Part shown: piece after piece, positions 35,909 to 64,000 of the stretch
Numbering within the stretch: position 1 is the first letter of the stretch
How the letters are laid out: each line of letters begins with the position of its first letter
Assembly (NCBI RefSeq): GCF_042242105.1
Contig: NC_092013.1
Location: forward strand, 9,632,618-9,696,617
DNA from: Pempheris klunzingeri
Taxonomy: Eukaryota > Chordata > Actinopteri > Acropomatiformes > Pempheridae
Reading direction: 5' to 3'
Length of the DNA stretch: 64,000 bases
Notes under the pieces: model-generated
Told to the model about the DNA's origin: nothing
The model's database searches: none
What the model saw: only the letters and a program-made list of their open reading frames with translations
Made by a program: the position numbers and the translations under genes

Positions 35909-37343
35909 GGGTACTAAACCTAAACATTTGCCATCGGCGTGTGAATGAGTGGTGTCCTGAAGTTACCTCTCACATCTTATCCATGGCTGCCTTGTCAGTG
36001 ACTCGGCCTGCTTATCTTCTTCTGCTATATTTAAATGCCTTTTCACTTTCTGCTGTTGCCTGTGATTGGCTGTGACATGTATTCCAGCACAGATGGCAGC
36101 TGAAATGTGATGCCTAAAACGCAATGGCATTCAAAATAATCACTGCAGGTTACACTACAGAGCGATAGGTATTAATTACACTACAAAGCATTTCTGCTAG
36201 TCTGGATGTCTCAGGGCAGCCTGAATTATGCAATGTACAAGTTATCTGCTCCTTCTACGCATCATGAACTGCTCACTCTGTATACATCATGTCATTTTAT
36301 TATGAACGCTGTTGTATGCAAAAACCCCTGCAAGACTTGAATCATTTTTTTCCTGCATGCACAGAAGGAGAGCATAAATATGCTACAAGCACAGAGGTGA
36401 CACCAAGCACGACTCCTGCTAGAGCGCAAAGACTGTTGGACGGATAAACCAGGTCTCACACAGCACTTTGGTTTCTCCACAGCGATGAATTGACTTCCTC
36501 TCAGAATCTATGTGCCTGTTATTCAAATGAGGGAGCTGAGCTAGGCGACCTTGCCAGTCCACAAAATTAAAGTTCGCCTGTGTAGTTTCCCTGTAGCTAA
36601 AAAGTAGTTTATGATGTAGTCATCAAAAGGTAAAGCAGTATTGAACATCATTTATCCATATTTCTTCAGACTCATTCAGAAAATGCATGTCCGGCAGAAC
36701 GTCTGCGGGCTGTTCCTCTGTCTGCCTTTAGGAGCACACCAGTGACATTGTTGCACTCAGCAGAACCTCAGTCTGGCACAACCAGCCACTTTGACGACAT
36801 GAACATTGTTTGGACGTCAACAGGCCCGTTGCTAAGTAACCCAGCCCCCTCCATCCCAAGTGTTCTGGCCTTATTACCTCTAGGGTAGCTAAGCGGTGTG
36901 TGTGTGTGTGTGCACGCATGCATGTGTGTTCATATAAGTGCTTGTAAGTTTGTTGGCGGGAGTTTGCACAGGAATTGCCTAATGGTGTGTGTGGGGGATA
37001 CAAAAGATGGGGTATCGCCTCATCTTATTCAGTTTAATTCATCACAACCTCCATGTGGTATCGAAGCCTAACATTCAAGTGTTTTGAAACACAGGCCAAA
37101 AACTGGTGCTTCATCTGGTCCAGTTTTGTGCTAAAACGCGCTTAATCATTTTGTAATTATCTAAAATAATATACAATAATATGCGACTTAACCTAAGCGA
37201 TACAGAAGTCAAGCTTAATTTGCAACTGCAGGGTCAAACGCAGCGGAACAGCTACAACTACCACCCATATACAACCTATTTAAGGACAACAGCACATGTT
37301 GAGGAAATACCACCCTTCCACCCTTTGCCTGCATTAAGAACCT

Positions 37344-37371
37344 ACACACACACACACACACACACACACAC
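37344..37371. repeat. (CA)n microsatellite
   Basis: About fourteen CA units, intergenic. Confidence 0.93.
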
Positions 37372-39905
37372 CATCAATGCTGTGGGGGTGAAGCTCTGTC
37401 ATCAAAGTGGGCTGTTGTTTGGGAGGAAGGGGAGCCTGTGTGTGTGTGGAGGAAAGTGGATATGAATGGCGTGGAGGGGTTCAGGGAGTTCATGAGTGAG
37501 TGAGAGACTCGGTCATTGAGAATGTCAGTGTGGGGTTCAAGGTCAGAATGGCAAACAGAGGGGGAAAAACAGCATCCCGTGGTCTCATCATATAGAGGAG
37601 GGCAACAGGAGGAAGAAAGGGAAAAGCTCGGTTTTAAAAGTTAACATCTGAAAGCCGTGGAGGTATGGCAGCGCACACTCTCACTACGGGGACCTGTACT
37701 TTATCTATGTTTACACCTGGTTTACATCAGAAACTGGATGACTGTGAATCGCATATAGAGAAAATCTCTGCATACATGTTTAGCCCAAGTTAAACAAACT
37801 GTAAAATTCAAACCTATGTTTATGCATGATCGCTATCATTAGACATAAAACAACCATCCAGCAACAGTATTCATTTGCTTGACTTTTTAGCGACAGAAAT
37901 AACGATGTGAAATTTAAGATAAGGTATTTTTCATGATACTGCACACAGTGCACAATAAAACATACAAAATCCCATATTGAGCTCAAAAAAAAAAAGTAGC
38001 TGAAGATTTTCTGAACTTAACTGGGAAACTTAACCGGGCCGGATATGTTGGTTGTTTACATCCCCGCTGTGGTAAATATGAAACAGCACAAAATGATGTG
38101 TGCTCGACAGCATGCACAAACAGATGGACGTATGTGCTTGTGAGGTTACTTTACACGTCTGCTGAACAGACCACACACACACACCCTCACACACCAGACA
38201 ATCAGTCAAGCATTCCCTGTGGTTGGAATGTGTTTTTGAGGGAGAGTGTGAAAGAGGAAGTTTTGGTGAGGGAGGCTTGAGGGGACTGGTTGACAAAAAA
38301 AACAAAACAATGAATGTTGTTAGCCAGTTGCGCACATAGAAGTTTTTTTTGTGTGCGTTTTCGTGAATGAAGGCAAATACAAGAGAATACGCTTTCAGAT
38401 TGGGATATAAATGTGTGTGAATGTACATTCAGCAGCAGTTATTATTTATTTTCATGCAAGTAGGCAAATTTGTATTTGCAAAATGAATGTCCATCCCATT
38501 TCTTTCAGCTCCTTCTTATTGAGGCTCTACACTAAAGTAAACAGAAGTCAGGTTAAGGTTTTTTGGGCCTTCTGGCTGCCAGAACCCTTAACCTTCCATC
38601 TTTAGTATATGCTGACTTCACATTAGTTCTTTTCCGTGACAAAAGTTTGTTCTCCCCAAAAATACACGTGAAAATGCTTTTTTATGCGTTTAAAAACATT
38701 AAAGCACCTGTAATAAATTTAGGTTTTCTTCAACACACTTCACAAAAAATGTTTTAAAAACTAATTTGGTGATTTAAAGTTGTTACTGCAAAATAATGTA
38801 AGACGGAAATACGGCTTTAGAAAGTATAATGACGTAAGTAAACTGGTTTTGCATTCCATTTGCCCTTCTGTTTATTTACTGGATAATCCAATGTCCGGTG
38901 CAGGGAATTTAGCTTGCACTTGTGCATTTATATGTTGATAAATATTTGCTATCCCTGAAAAATACAGTGAGGAAGACCTTAGGAGTGTTTTCTTAAACAA
39001 TTTTGTCTCTAGTAGTCGGTCACTGTTGTTTGACCAGTGCAGGTTAGTAGAAATATCAAACAGATAAACCCCATTAACAGGTTTTCACAGAGAAACTGTG
39101 TATTCATAAATAAAAGGTTTAACAATCCTGGCCCTATCACCTCTTCTGGCATCACACCACTCGATTTTTCTTTTTTCCTTTTTTTCCCTCCTTTTTGTAA
39201 ATTAGTTTTCAAGAATTTCTTGAGTGGGCTATTTACTCTTGGTTCCAGCTGGAAGTAATCTGAGCAACAGATTTGAGTGTAAAGAGGCAGAAAGAAAGCC
39301 TGGTGATGGAGTGGGAGGGAAGGAAAGAAGGGGACGAGGGCAGGGGGAAGGGGAGAGACAGCTCAGCGGATGGGGGAAGGGCTGTTTGTGCATGCCTCGA
39401 ATTCCTTAGGTGTTATCAGCATTGCCCGCTCCATAATTGTTCCTTTCGAGGAGGAAAAAAAAATACAGAGACTGTACAACATTGTAAAGCTTCCCCTATG
39501 TTTGAAGACCTTAAGCGGGGGTGGGCCGGGGTGTTAAGATCTTTGAACTCTGATACTGTCATCTTTTTTTGTTACCCCTCTCATAATTAATAATGCACTG
39601 TAAACAAAGCTAAGGTTTAAGATTTTAATCAAATCATGATTCTTTTTGACAGCTTGTCAAGGCTAATTTGACTTTCATGATATAACTGATAACGTTCCTC
39701 CCCCTAAAGAAGACTCTAAAACTAAAAAATAAACGTTTATTATTCTGCTTTCAACTTCTTTTGGATTTTAGACTTGCAACGACTTATTTATCCACTAACT
39801 TTGGAAATGTACTTGTATATGTCAAATTTAAAGCTCTGCCTCCCTGCCATGTGATGTTTTATATCATTTTCCTGGTTTTAGACTTGTTCTAGTTTCTCCT
39901 TTACA

Positions 39906-39953
39906 ACCTTACAGATAACAGCAACCATAAAGGGTTGCTGTTATCTGTAAGGT
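39906..39953. repeat. Perfect inverted repeat: 21-bp stem, 6-nt loop
   Basis: The arm CCTTACAGATAACAGCAACC (39907-39926) is followed by the loop ATAAAG and by its exact reverse complement (39933-39952). The outer A39906/T39953 pair extends the stem to 21 bp. Pairing stops beyond. It is not part of any recognised repeat or gene. Confidence 0.95.
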
Positions 39954-40169
39954 GTCACACCAGCCAAGACCCCCCCCCAGTCATTTTGATAATACCATTT
40001 TCTCAAACTGCCTGAAAGAAGCTTTTCGTGCATTGGTAAGATTAGCAGTTTCCTGTGTGGCTCCTCCAGAATGAGCAGATGAATAGAAATTCATAATAAA
40101 AATCAATTACCAGAAATATCTTTTTTTTTTGTTATAAAATGGCTGCAGTGAGTACTTCACCTCAGTGGG

Positions 40170-40188
40170 ACACACACACACACACACA
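40170..40188. repeat. (CA)n microsatellite
   Basis: About nine CA units, intergenic. Confidence 0.9.
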
Positions 40189-41445
40189 GGACGTGATTCT
40201 GGGAACTTTGATTGATGAGGTAATCCATCTGGCTCTGAAGTAAGGGAGGGGAGGATGAGAGCAGCAACGGAGAGAGGGAGAAAGGGAGTGTAGAAGATGA
40301 GTGATGATGTAGGTCCAAATCATGATGCAGTCTAGAGATTTATGCGCGTGTGTAGGCAGAGATGAGTGTGTATGAGAAGTTGAGTTTTAGCTGTAGTTAG
40401 TTGAAAATAGTAAATTTTGACATGATTTCTGGATGCTGTTCATTAGTTAGATTATTACAAATGTCACACATCTGAACAGTAACACAGTGTGAGAGCCAGT
40501 ACTGACCCGTTTCTCCTCTCTGGACTTCAACCTGGCTTCCATCACAGCTGCAGCGAACTGGGCGGAGGTGCATCATGGACCTTAGCTGTGGATGAATGAC
40601 GCATGAAATACTTGCTCCAGTCATGACACAAACCAGATGAATGGTGTTTTCACTTACTCCAACAATAAAATCGCCCTGGAAAGAAATACACCAGTGGAGC
40701 AGGAGAGGTCTTTTAGCAGGAGACTAATAACTAGCAGTTCTCTGATGCTTAAGACGGATGGTTTTCCATCCTGTGACATAAGAATCAATCTCACACGGAG
40801 AGGACTAATTCTGTCAGTGTCATTCTTTTTGGAAAGATGAAGTGAGAGATGTTTGAGAGAATTTGCTGCTGCATAATGTTGATACTTTTGCTCATTGCCT
40901 CTCACTTTAATACTTGTAATTGTGTGTTGCAAGACACTGAGAAATGTTAACATATTGCAGCTGGTATCAAGTTTTTATTTTAGATAGAAATGTTAAAACT
41001 TCCCTCTATTTATCTTTTATATCATGTCTGTGCTATTGGGTGCTCTCCGATGATATTCAATAATATCAAACCAGGCAAGATAATCAGGTTATAATGACTT
41101 GACCTGGCAATGTAGACATTAATCAAACCGAAGATAATGGATTTTTTTCTAAATAAGTGTGTCTTATTTGTTCCAAACCAAGTGTGCCATTCATTCATTC
41201 GACAGATACAGTATGATGTTACAACATATGCTGCCGAGGAAACAGATCAATATATATGAGAAATACAGATGGAAATGAAAATAGCACGGAGATGAATGAG
41301 GTGAGACGTTAATGCTGCGCAAAATGTCAGAATAATGAAGGATGTGCATATACAGTATCAGTGAGTCACTTTATAATGACGGCACGGTCAAATATCAGCA
41401 TAAGCCTTCAGTGCAGATCTCTCTGATCTCTCTCCCTATGCATCT

Positions 41446-41448
<3 letters not shown>

Positions 41449-41504
<56 letters not shown>
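41449..41504. repeat. Long (CA)n microsatellite
   Basis: About 28 pure CA units, the longest pure dinucleotide run in the window. Confidence 0.97.
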
Positions 41505-41505
<1 letters not shown>

Positions 41506-44500
41506 CCTGACTTGTTCAGAAGAAGTGAGGAGAGAAGATGACGTAAAAAAGAGTAATCATGAGTCTTGGAAGTGGATCCTCGTCTGATGTGTAGCACATG
41601 ACAAAGCCATTAACGCTGGGCGTCCACAATCTTTTGGCATCCTCAGTTTTCATTGTAATGAGGCTGAGGCCCTCGCCTGAGAGGGGATTATACAGAGAAA
41701 CAAATAGACAATGCATATATAATACATTGCTGATAATGAGTAATATTAGCTTTCCTTTTCCCTTTCACTGCTTTACAGATTTTCTGAAGCAAAGAGTCTC
41801 TGTTTTTGGAAACGGGTAAAACAGAGATGCTAATTTAGTTTGAATTTAGTTTTAAAAATTCACAAGATTGAGGTCTGACCTTTGAAAAAACATTAAAATG
41901 AAAGTGAGGTTTGTAAGGGCTTGGACTGCTCTCCATCAGGATATCTGGCATCTGTGTTATGCTTCCATCTGCTGGTGGTTCATGTTCATCACTACTCCAT
42001 GCCTGACTGACATGGACCCACATGTCAAAAATATCTGGAAAAACAGCAGCAATGCTGAAGATTCCTGTGCTCCTAAATAGCCAAAGAAGAGCCAAAGACC
42101 CACTTTATTGCCATTTATCACCAATTTTGTTTAGTGTGCCATTATTACAAGAAAAGGCAACAATTAGTGAAAGTATACATGCTTTGCATTATTACCCTGA
42201 TAGTCGTGCTGTGACTCCATAGATTCATCTGGCAGCCCCTTGTGTGGGGAACCACTGCTTTAAGTACGAACATCTAAGAAGAAATGGTTCAATACATTCA
42301 ACATAAACACTAGAGCGTTAAAGAGGTTTATACAGATAAAACAAGGATTGCAGACACTGATGTTGATAATATGGTAAATGAAAGGATGAAATATGAGACA
42401 ATCAAAATGACGCTAATAATTATTCACCCAGATCATCTCTCTCTATCACTGTCATGCTTTTTTCCTATTCCACCTAACCCAACTACTCTGATAAAAGCAT
42501 AAAATGAAACTACTGCAACCACTAAAACATATTAGACTCATGACTAATAAAAGAACCATCAGTTCCCACTGAATGATGGAAGACACTGTGCGGTAATGCT
42601 TTAGAGAGACATTTGTACTGTTACAAAATTCTACAGAACAAAAGAAAGCCACTTTGGAGCAAACTGGTTGCAGAATTATGTAAAACACTTCTGTGCAAAA
42701 CTGTGTGCATCATACGTGTGCATGCCTGTGGCTCATGTGTGTGTTTGATGATGTCTAAGAAGTTCAAGATGACTACTTCTTCTACTACTTTCTTAATGCA
42801 TTTAGATTTGAAAGTCTCTGTAGTTGTGTCTTCCCCTTTTTTTCCACCGAATGTCTGTTTTTAGTTAAGTTAGGATTGCACGGATGCATTTCGTATGAGG
42901 ACATTTTTGGACTGGAACTCAGCATTTTGACAAGGATCAGTGTTGCTCACTGTTGCTATGTTAGCCACACTAAAAGAACTAAATTAAGCTCTGTAAATCT
43001 TGCCAGACACCTCAGTGCAAATAAAACCATTCATGGATTAGGGGTGAATTGGGGAAATAACTGACAGTCTTTATTGAATTAAGACCGAACAAGGCTTGTT
43101 TAAAGTGGCTTGTCTGTCTCTGTAAGTGCTATAGCCTGATTTCAGAAAATGAAGCAATTTTATCAGAAGAGTAATTTCTCTTCAAGCTGCCAGTGAAGTG
43201 TATAATGGTGGTGAGGCACTGAAATCAAGAAAAGATTGCTGAGATTATTCCTCAAAACAGCCCTGTGAAGTGTTTTGGTGGATATCGTTTGTGATCATTA
43301 CTCATTATGTGCCTCATTTTTCTCTTTTGTATTTTATCACTGTAAAAAAAAAATCTGACACAAAGGAACTATTGTTCTTTGAAATGTAATACTGGCAGTG
43401 TAGACCCACTAGGCGTCAGTGCTGTGCAGCATTTCCCAGACAGGTCTGGTGGCTATGGTCGTCACTCTAAACCCTCTAAACTGATGAAAGGAATTCAAAA
43501 CTGCTAAAAAGTGTTCGTCGATGCTAAGGATGTCTCTGCATATGTATGTGTCCCTGCTCTGTCTTGCAGAGTTATCTGTTATAGAATTACATTGAATATT
43601 AAGTTCATTTGTGTATTTCCTGAACATATTGAATATGTAACTATGATTTGATTAAAATCCCTCTTCATTGGCACTTGTTTATAAGACTCCAGACCCGCCA
43701 CCATGTTCCTTCCACTTCTGATGGGCTGCGCCAGATGTTTTCTGAGTGTCTTTTACTGAAATGGCAAGTGTCAGATTACAAATGAATGTGAAAACGTACC
43801 AGGAAAACGTGGAGATGTGAAGGCTCAAAGATCAATGTCACTTACCAGAGCTGCAGCCTCACACATTGAGTCATATGACTTGGATTCAAGTCAAACTCGC
43901 AAAACATTCAGAGCAGATTTTCAGGCCAGCGTGTAAAGGCTAATGATCAGTTGTGCTTTGTGCGCTTTGGACTGAATTATTTTAACTGAACAACAGGGTT
44001 GTTTCAGTGTCCTTGTACTGTTGAGAGAGATAGATAGATAGAAAAGAAAGTGCTGGGTGGATGTGTGGTTGCATAATTTGTGTTCTTTTATGATGAACGA
44101 ATAAATGTCTGCTTGTGTTTGCACTACATGATCTTTATTGTTGAGTGGCATTTGCTTTGTTTTGTTTTGAAAACAGCCCAAATCTAATTTCCTGTGTAAC
44201 TGCGCAACAATTTGCAACTGTTTCTCAGAAAAAGCTTTGGAATACATGTCAGTTTTTAGCATTTACTATTTATATAATCTCATGTTGATTTGATTTTACT
44301 CCTACTGCTTTGTTATTGTTCACATTTTGAAATGACATTTCATGTAGTGAAAACACATTGTGACGTCTTTAGGCCTCAAGCATAGGAATTGGGACATGAC
44401 TTAAAATGTTACAAAATTACAAATATACACATATCAAAAAATATATGCATATTATAAATGTATTTCCTCCATGTTGAGGATCATTTGAAACACTCAGATC

Positions 44501-45529
44501 TCAGATGGCTCATTTATGAATATGACACATTCTTGTTATATAACGTGTCAAAAAATATACAGGCAACACAAAGATGAGTGTCTGCAGTTTGTGATAAGTA
44601 CTCAAAGCAATGGCAGTATGTGACCTTGGCCTTGGCCCTTTCTTAGGAACTGTTTGTCTATTTTCATTCTAAAATCATTTGGGCCTTAGTTTACACAATC
44701 TAGAGCAAAATAATTCCATGTTGGCTTTATCTGGAAACAAACTATATCTATGGTAAGGCAGAATTTGGTCTCTGCAGATCCAGTGATATTTCGTGATTCT
44801 ATCCCCACTTAGATAGGATATCAAGATACATTGTGGGATTTACAAAACTATTATTAAAGAAATCAAATCATTCTAAAGATTTTGTCAGAGACACTTATGC
44901 TCATCAGAAGATATGGTACCATTTCTAGCACAAAAGTTTTGACACAAAAGGTTAGTCACATTTCTTTGGTGGAGCCCCCGGGTGGTCTTTAATGAAATAA
45001 AATGCATTTGTGGGCTTTTTGTCCATAAATGCTTGCAAGAATTGCCTAAAGTTAAACCTGTTACCCACCATGTTCCACTCTTTGCACACTACAGTGACTA
45101 TATTGCATGCCATCACTTACTGGATTGTACTTTCATCTTTGCCTGTACCCTGCAGCAACAAGAAGTTTGTGCAGGATGGATACAGTGATGGTGAATCCAA
45201 AATATCATTAGTACCCTGGGGTGACTGAAGATTCCTGCCTGGAATCTTAACAGTGCATTGCAGCAGCAGCAGTGGACATGGTGTTGAAAAGACAGAGTGG
45301 AGGAGCATCTCTGTTTTGAAAGTGTTGACATATTTCTGGCAATGTTTTAAGGGAGGTTGTTCAATGTGGTTCGTAAAGGCTAGTGAAGAGCCAAACCTTA
45401 GGTCAGGATTTGTGAGTGATTTGGAAAGCTGTTCTGAGAGGGGTATGTGGGTTATGGGGTGCAATGTGGGACCTATTGGGTTGTACAACCTGGAGACCCT
45501 CTATCATTGAGCTGTTCATTTTTAACTAG

Positions 45530-45900
45530 CTGTGCTTAATTGTCTTTAACTCCTGAAGGATGAGGAGATCTGATATGGGTAAGACTAGGTTTGTCAATTT
45601 TTATATACAATTAGGTGTCATCTGCATAGCAGTAGAGAGATAATCCATGAAAACAAAATTAGGACACATTTGCCAGATGGACAGGAAGAACTGTTTATTT
45701 GTCTAGTGACCAGAAACTGTCATTTTGTTGTTAAAGAAGCTGAGGAGAATGCGATGGTCTTCAAAGTCAAATGCAGCACTCCGCTCAGAAGAATCATGAG
45801 GGCCCCTTTAGGCAATAATTTGTGGTCCTGGCCAGTGGTTTCTCAAAGCTGTGGGTAAATAGACTATACAGGAGGTGGGCATGGTTTCCAGGTCTGAAAA
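45530..45900. repeat. Degenerate dispersed repeat, probably the same family as 1-280
   Basis: Contains GGTGTCATCTGCATAGCAGT, GAGGAGAATGCGATGGTCTT and AAATGCAGCACTCCGCTCAG, close to phrases of a common fish repeat that also includes the wording seen at 1-280. Surrounding sequence from about 44950 to 46970 may include more of the same or related elements, but borders are not visible. Confidence 0.4.
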
Positions 45901-47759
45901 GTGAAGCCAATCGAAGGTACCTAAGAGTACCCACACACTCCACTGATTCTATGGGAGTGGAAGAAAATGACCCTACTTCTCATTTCTTACCTCTCAATTG
46001 CTAACTTCAAGTCTTCTTCAAAACAGCATGATGTTCAATTTGTAAATGATGATCCAATTTGGAGTTAAATAGATGATAAAGCAGGTTATGCTTTAGGGTA
46101 TGTTTGCGACCAACCAATCAGAGACCAGTCATGCCTAAACCTAAACAATCAGAGACAGGTCTTTGTGGAATATGGATGGGAAAAAATTGTTGCTTCTGGC
46201 TCTTAAGTGCCAAACTTGAGGCTTTAAAACAGAAGTCCACAAACCCATGGATGGTATTGTGGTGGCTACACATACTTGTTATCTACAGTTTATGTGTGGG
46301 TGGGACATAATTCTATTGATGGCACCACCTGATGTACAATTTGTGGTACTGGTGTGGCTGATGTCATGACATAGTACTGCATTCCAAAAAAAGACACAGT
46401 TTGCCATGCGTGTTGGTGGGAGGCCAGTGAGGGTCATGTGGTTGTTACTGCTTTGATGACCCAAACAGGTTGATGAAACAAGTCTTTCCTTGTGACGTCA
46501 TCCATGAAGCCCTCTCTGGAAGGAGAAAAGAAGCTGGTGACAACATATGGGGTCCTTCCTCATGTCAATTTTGTCTCGTGTTTCTAGCTGGGTGATATGG
46601 ACAAATCAACAGAGTCTTCATTTCAAGTTTATAGGCATTGTAATTGGTTAACAAGGCTATCCCAAAGGCCACTCTTCTTTTGCCAGCATCTGAAAGACAC
46701 AGCTGGTTATAGTCACCATTATCACAAAATTAGTTTGCCTGTTGGTTATTAGTTTCGCTCCCTTTAAGACTGAGGATTATATGATGGTGCAATGTTAAAT
46801 GTTAAATGAGGTTTCTTGTCAGTTGGGTACAAGTCATATATTCAGCCAGAATTCAGTCCTATGGGGGCCACATGAAGGCTGCATCTTGGAAAGCCAACAG
46901 TCCCTGAACTGGGCCTGAAATGAACCTATTGCATCCACATTGCTGTGTGGCATTATAGTCTCATATGTCATTTAAGTTAGCTACCTACAATAAGGTACAG
47001 TAAGCTACAGTAAGGTACCTACAATAGAACTGCCAAATGGAAAAGTGGATCCAGGTTAGACTAATCAAAATGCTTGTTGAATTAAGCATGCACCTTTTAC
47101 TTCAAATTTCAAAATGGTGAAGTTAAATTGCTTTTGAATACAGGAAATGCTTGCTCTATTTTTAAGATGAATATCCGAGTGTTTTTGCATATTTCGCCCT
47201 TGGGGAGCAATAAGTCTCATACTATCTAGATCTAAGGTTTATTTTGATTTCTCCATTCATAAATCACTCTCTTAAATGTATCTATTTTTAAGAGACAAAT
47301 TAGTTCATAGGTCTTTTTTGTCTTTTCTTTTCATTTATCTAATGAAAAGCTTTATAGTTTGCTTACATTATTCTCTATTTCGAGTGTCTAATTTAATACA
47401 GATTACCATTGTCATCATGTTGCCATCGTACTAAACTACTGAAAAGATCTAACAAAAGTTAATTACCTATTTTAAAGATTTTTGATTATAAATATCAAAT
47501 TTTAGATTATTTATTTGCTAATAACCATCAAATACCAAAATAAAATCATTATTATTTAGATTTTTTTTCTGCATTAATAATATTCATAACCATCCTTAAC
47601 TTTAGCACAACAAGCAAAAGTGGCAAAAGTAATTGCAAGCTCCATGAACAGACCACAATGACAATGGAGAAAAATAAGCACATAAAAGAATCCTACGTGG
47701 AATACACACAGCAAAACTAAATCTGGGACGAGGACAGGCGCAGTAAGTGCTGTTGCAGT

Positions 47760-48402
47760 AAGTTTACATGTGAGCGAGTGAGTTGATGGAGGTGGATGAG
47801 GGGTGGGGGTGCCGGGGAGAGAGGGGAGGGCCAGAGCTCCTGCTGCTGCGACGTCACTCAGCCCGCTGACTGACTGGGCTCCAGCCTTCAGGCTCAATCT
47901 GTGGCCAGCAGCAGCAGCAGCAGCAGCAGAGGTGGTGGGGAGGAGAGCAACATTTGATCCACTTCTGCATTTCCTCCCGTGGCTTCTTCACTGGGGCCGG
48001 GAGAACAAAAGACGGACAACTGCACGATCAGAGGCGCCAGCACTCCTTCATCTCGACTGCAAGCCAGGTTAGCTTGATGCTCAGTTCAGCCTGCTAGCCT
48101 TTGTGGCAGGGCTGTCCATGCATCCAAGGAGCCCCTAAGCAACCCCGGGCTGGGAGAAGCCTTGGCTGCTTTTTTTTTTCTTTTCTTTTTTTTTTTTTTT
48201 TGCCTTGACAGTCTGCAAAAATTATTCTCCGAGTGGGCAGACAGCAGCATCCTAGTCAGCTCCATTGCGCACCCAGAAAGCGGATTTCCAGCGAGGAGCA
48301 TCACCGCCTGTGCACAGTTACACGTCGTCGCCCGTCTGCAACCTCCAGCTTGACAGGACCAAGAGGCGATTGATGACTAATATTCCTCCAAGATAGGCTA
48401 CA
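47760..48402 (+). promoter_or_regulatory. lrp1: Likely promoter and 5' leader region of lrp1
   Basis: G+C content rises sharply from about 47760 against the AT-rich DNA before it. The stretch holds a CRE-like GACGTCAC (47850-47857), a (CAG)8 repeat and a long T run with two C interruptions (48171-48201). The transcription start is not visible. Confidence 0.45.
47906..47929. repeat. Trinucleotide repeat (CAG)8 upstream of lrp1
   Basis: Eight uninterrupted CAG units about 475 bases before the lrp1 start codon, in the probable promoter or leader. Confidence 0.85.

Positions 48403-64000
<15,598 letters not shown>

Larger units (their letters stand above)
33836..47759. other. Intergenic region between the divergent rbms2 and lrp1 genes
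   Basis: About 14 kb without convincing exons. It contains CA/GT microsatellites (35888-35908, 36897-36912, 37344-37371, 40170-40188, 41449-41504), a perfect hairpin (39906-39953) and degenerate repeat sequence around 45530-45900. Short open frames are unsupported by splice structure or family resemblance. Confidence 0.55.

Noticed and set aside
39906..39953. Hairpin as a microRNA precursor
   Set aside because: The stem is only 21 bp with no pairing beyond and the loop is 6 nt, unlike usual animal precursors of about 30 bp or more.
44982..46310. Series of 60-120 residue frames in the intergenic region
   Set aside because: No recognisable domain, inconsistent strands, and overlap with degenerate repeat sequence.

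Overview
The window looks like nuclear DNA of a teleost fish, probably a spiny-rayed (acanthomorph-type) species. The genes are split into many short exons with GT..AG introns. The gaps hold CA/GT, GATA and GCA microsatellites and pieces of dispersed repeats that I recognise from fish genomes. There are no operons, phage or plasmid genes, CRISPR arrays or tRNA/rRNA genes that I can support. Three protein-coding genes are present, and they explain nearly all of the coding signal.

Layout. (1) 1-280: a repeat fragment. 281-1800: upstream DNA. 1826-5700, plus strand: a complete 12-coding-exon gene for a BI-1/TMBIM-family membrane protein, best matched to Faim2 (Lifeguard 2), with a TATA box and a polyadenylation signal. 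(2) 5894-5966: a GATA microsatellite between two convergent 3' ends. (3) 6250-33500, minus strand: an RBMS-family two-RRM single-stranded nucleic-acid-binding protein, best matched to RBMS2. It has twelve confident coding exons (33497 down to 13014), a long AT-rich 3' UTR (about 6250-10200) and a CpG-rich promoter near 33.0-33.8 kb. The last few C-terminal residues are not settled. (4) 33.9-47.7 kb: intergenic DNA with microsatellites, a perfect 21-bp hairpin and degenerate repeats. (5) 48403 to beyond the window, plus strand: the first two coding exons of LRP1 (signal peptide and first LDL-receptor class A repeat), separated by a 15-kb intron.

The genes are unrelated in function: a Fas-apoptosis/ER-calcium type membrane protein, an RNA-binding protein and a giant endocytic receptor. 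Their grouping reflects chromosomal history (all three human orthologues map to 12q13), not a pathway. faim2 and rbms2 are tail to tail; rbms2 and lrp1 are head to head about 14.9 kb apart.

I did not find a new multi-gene system. The most unusual observations are an inverted, decayed copy of rbms2 exon 7 (with its splice acceptor) lying antisense in intron 9 of the same gene, and an isolated perfect 21-bp inverted repeat with a 6-nt loop at 39906-39953.
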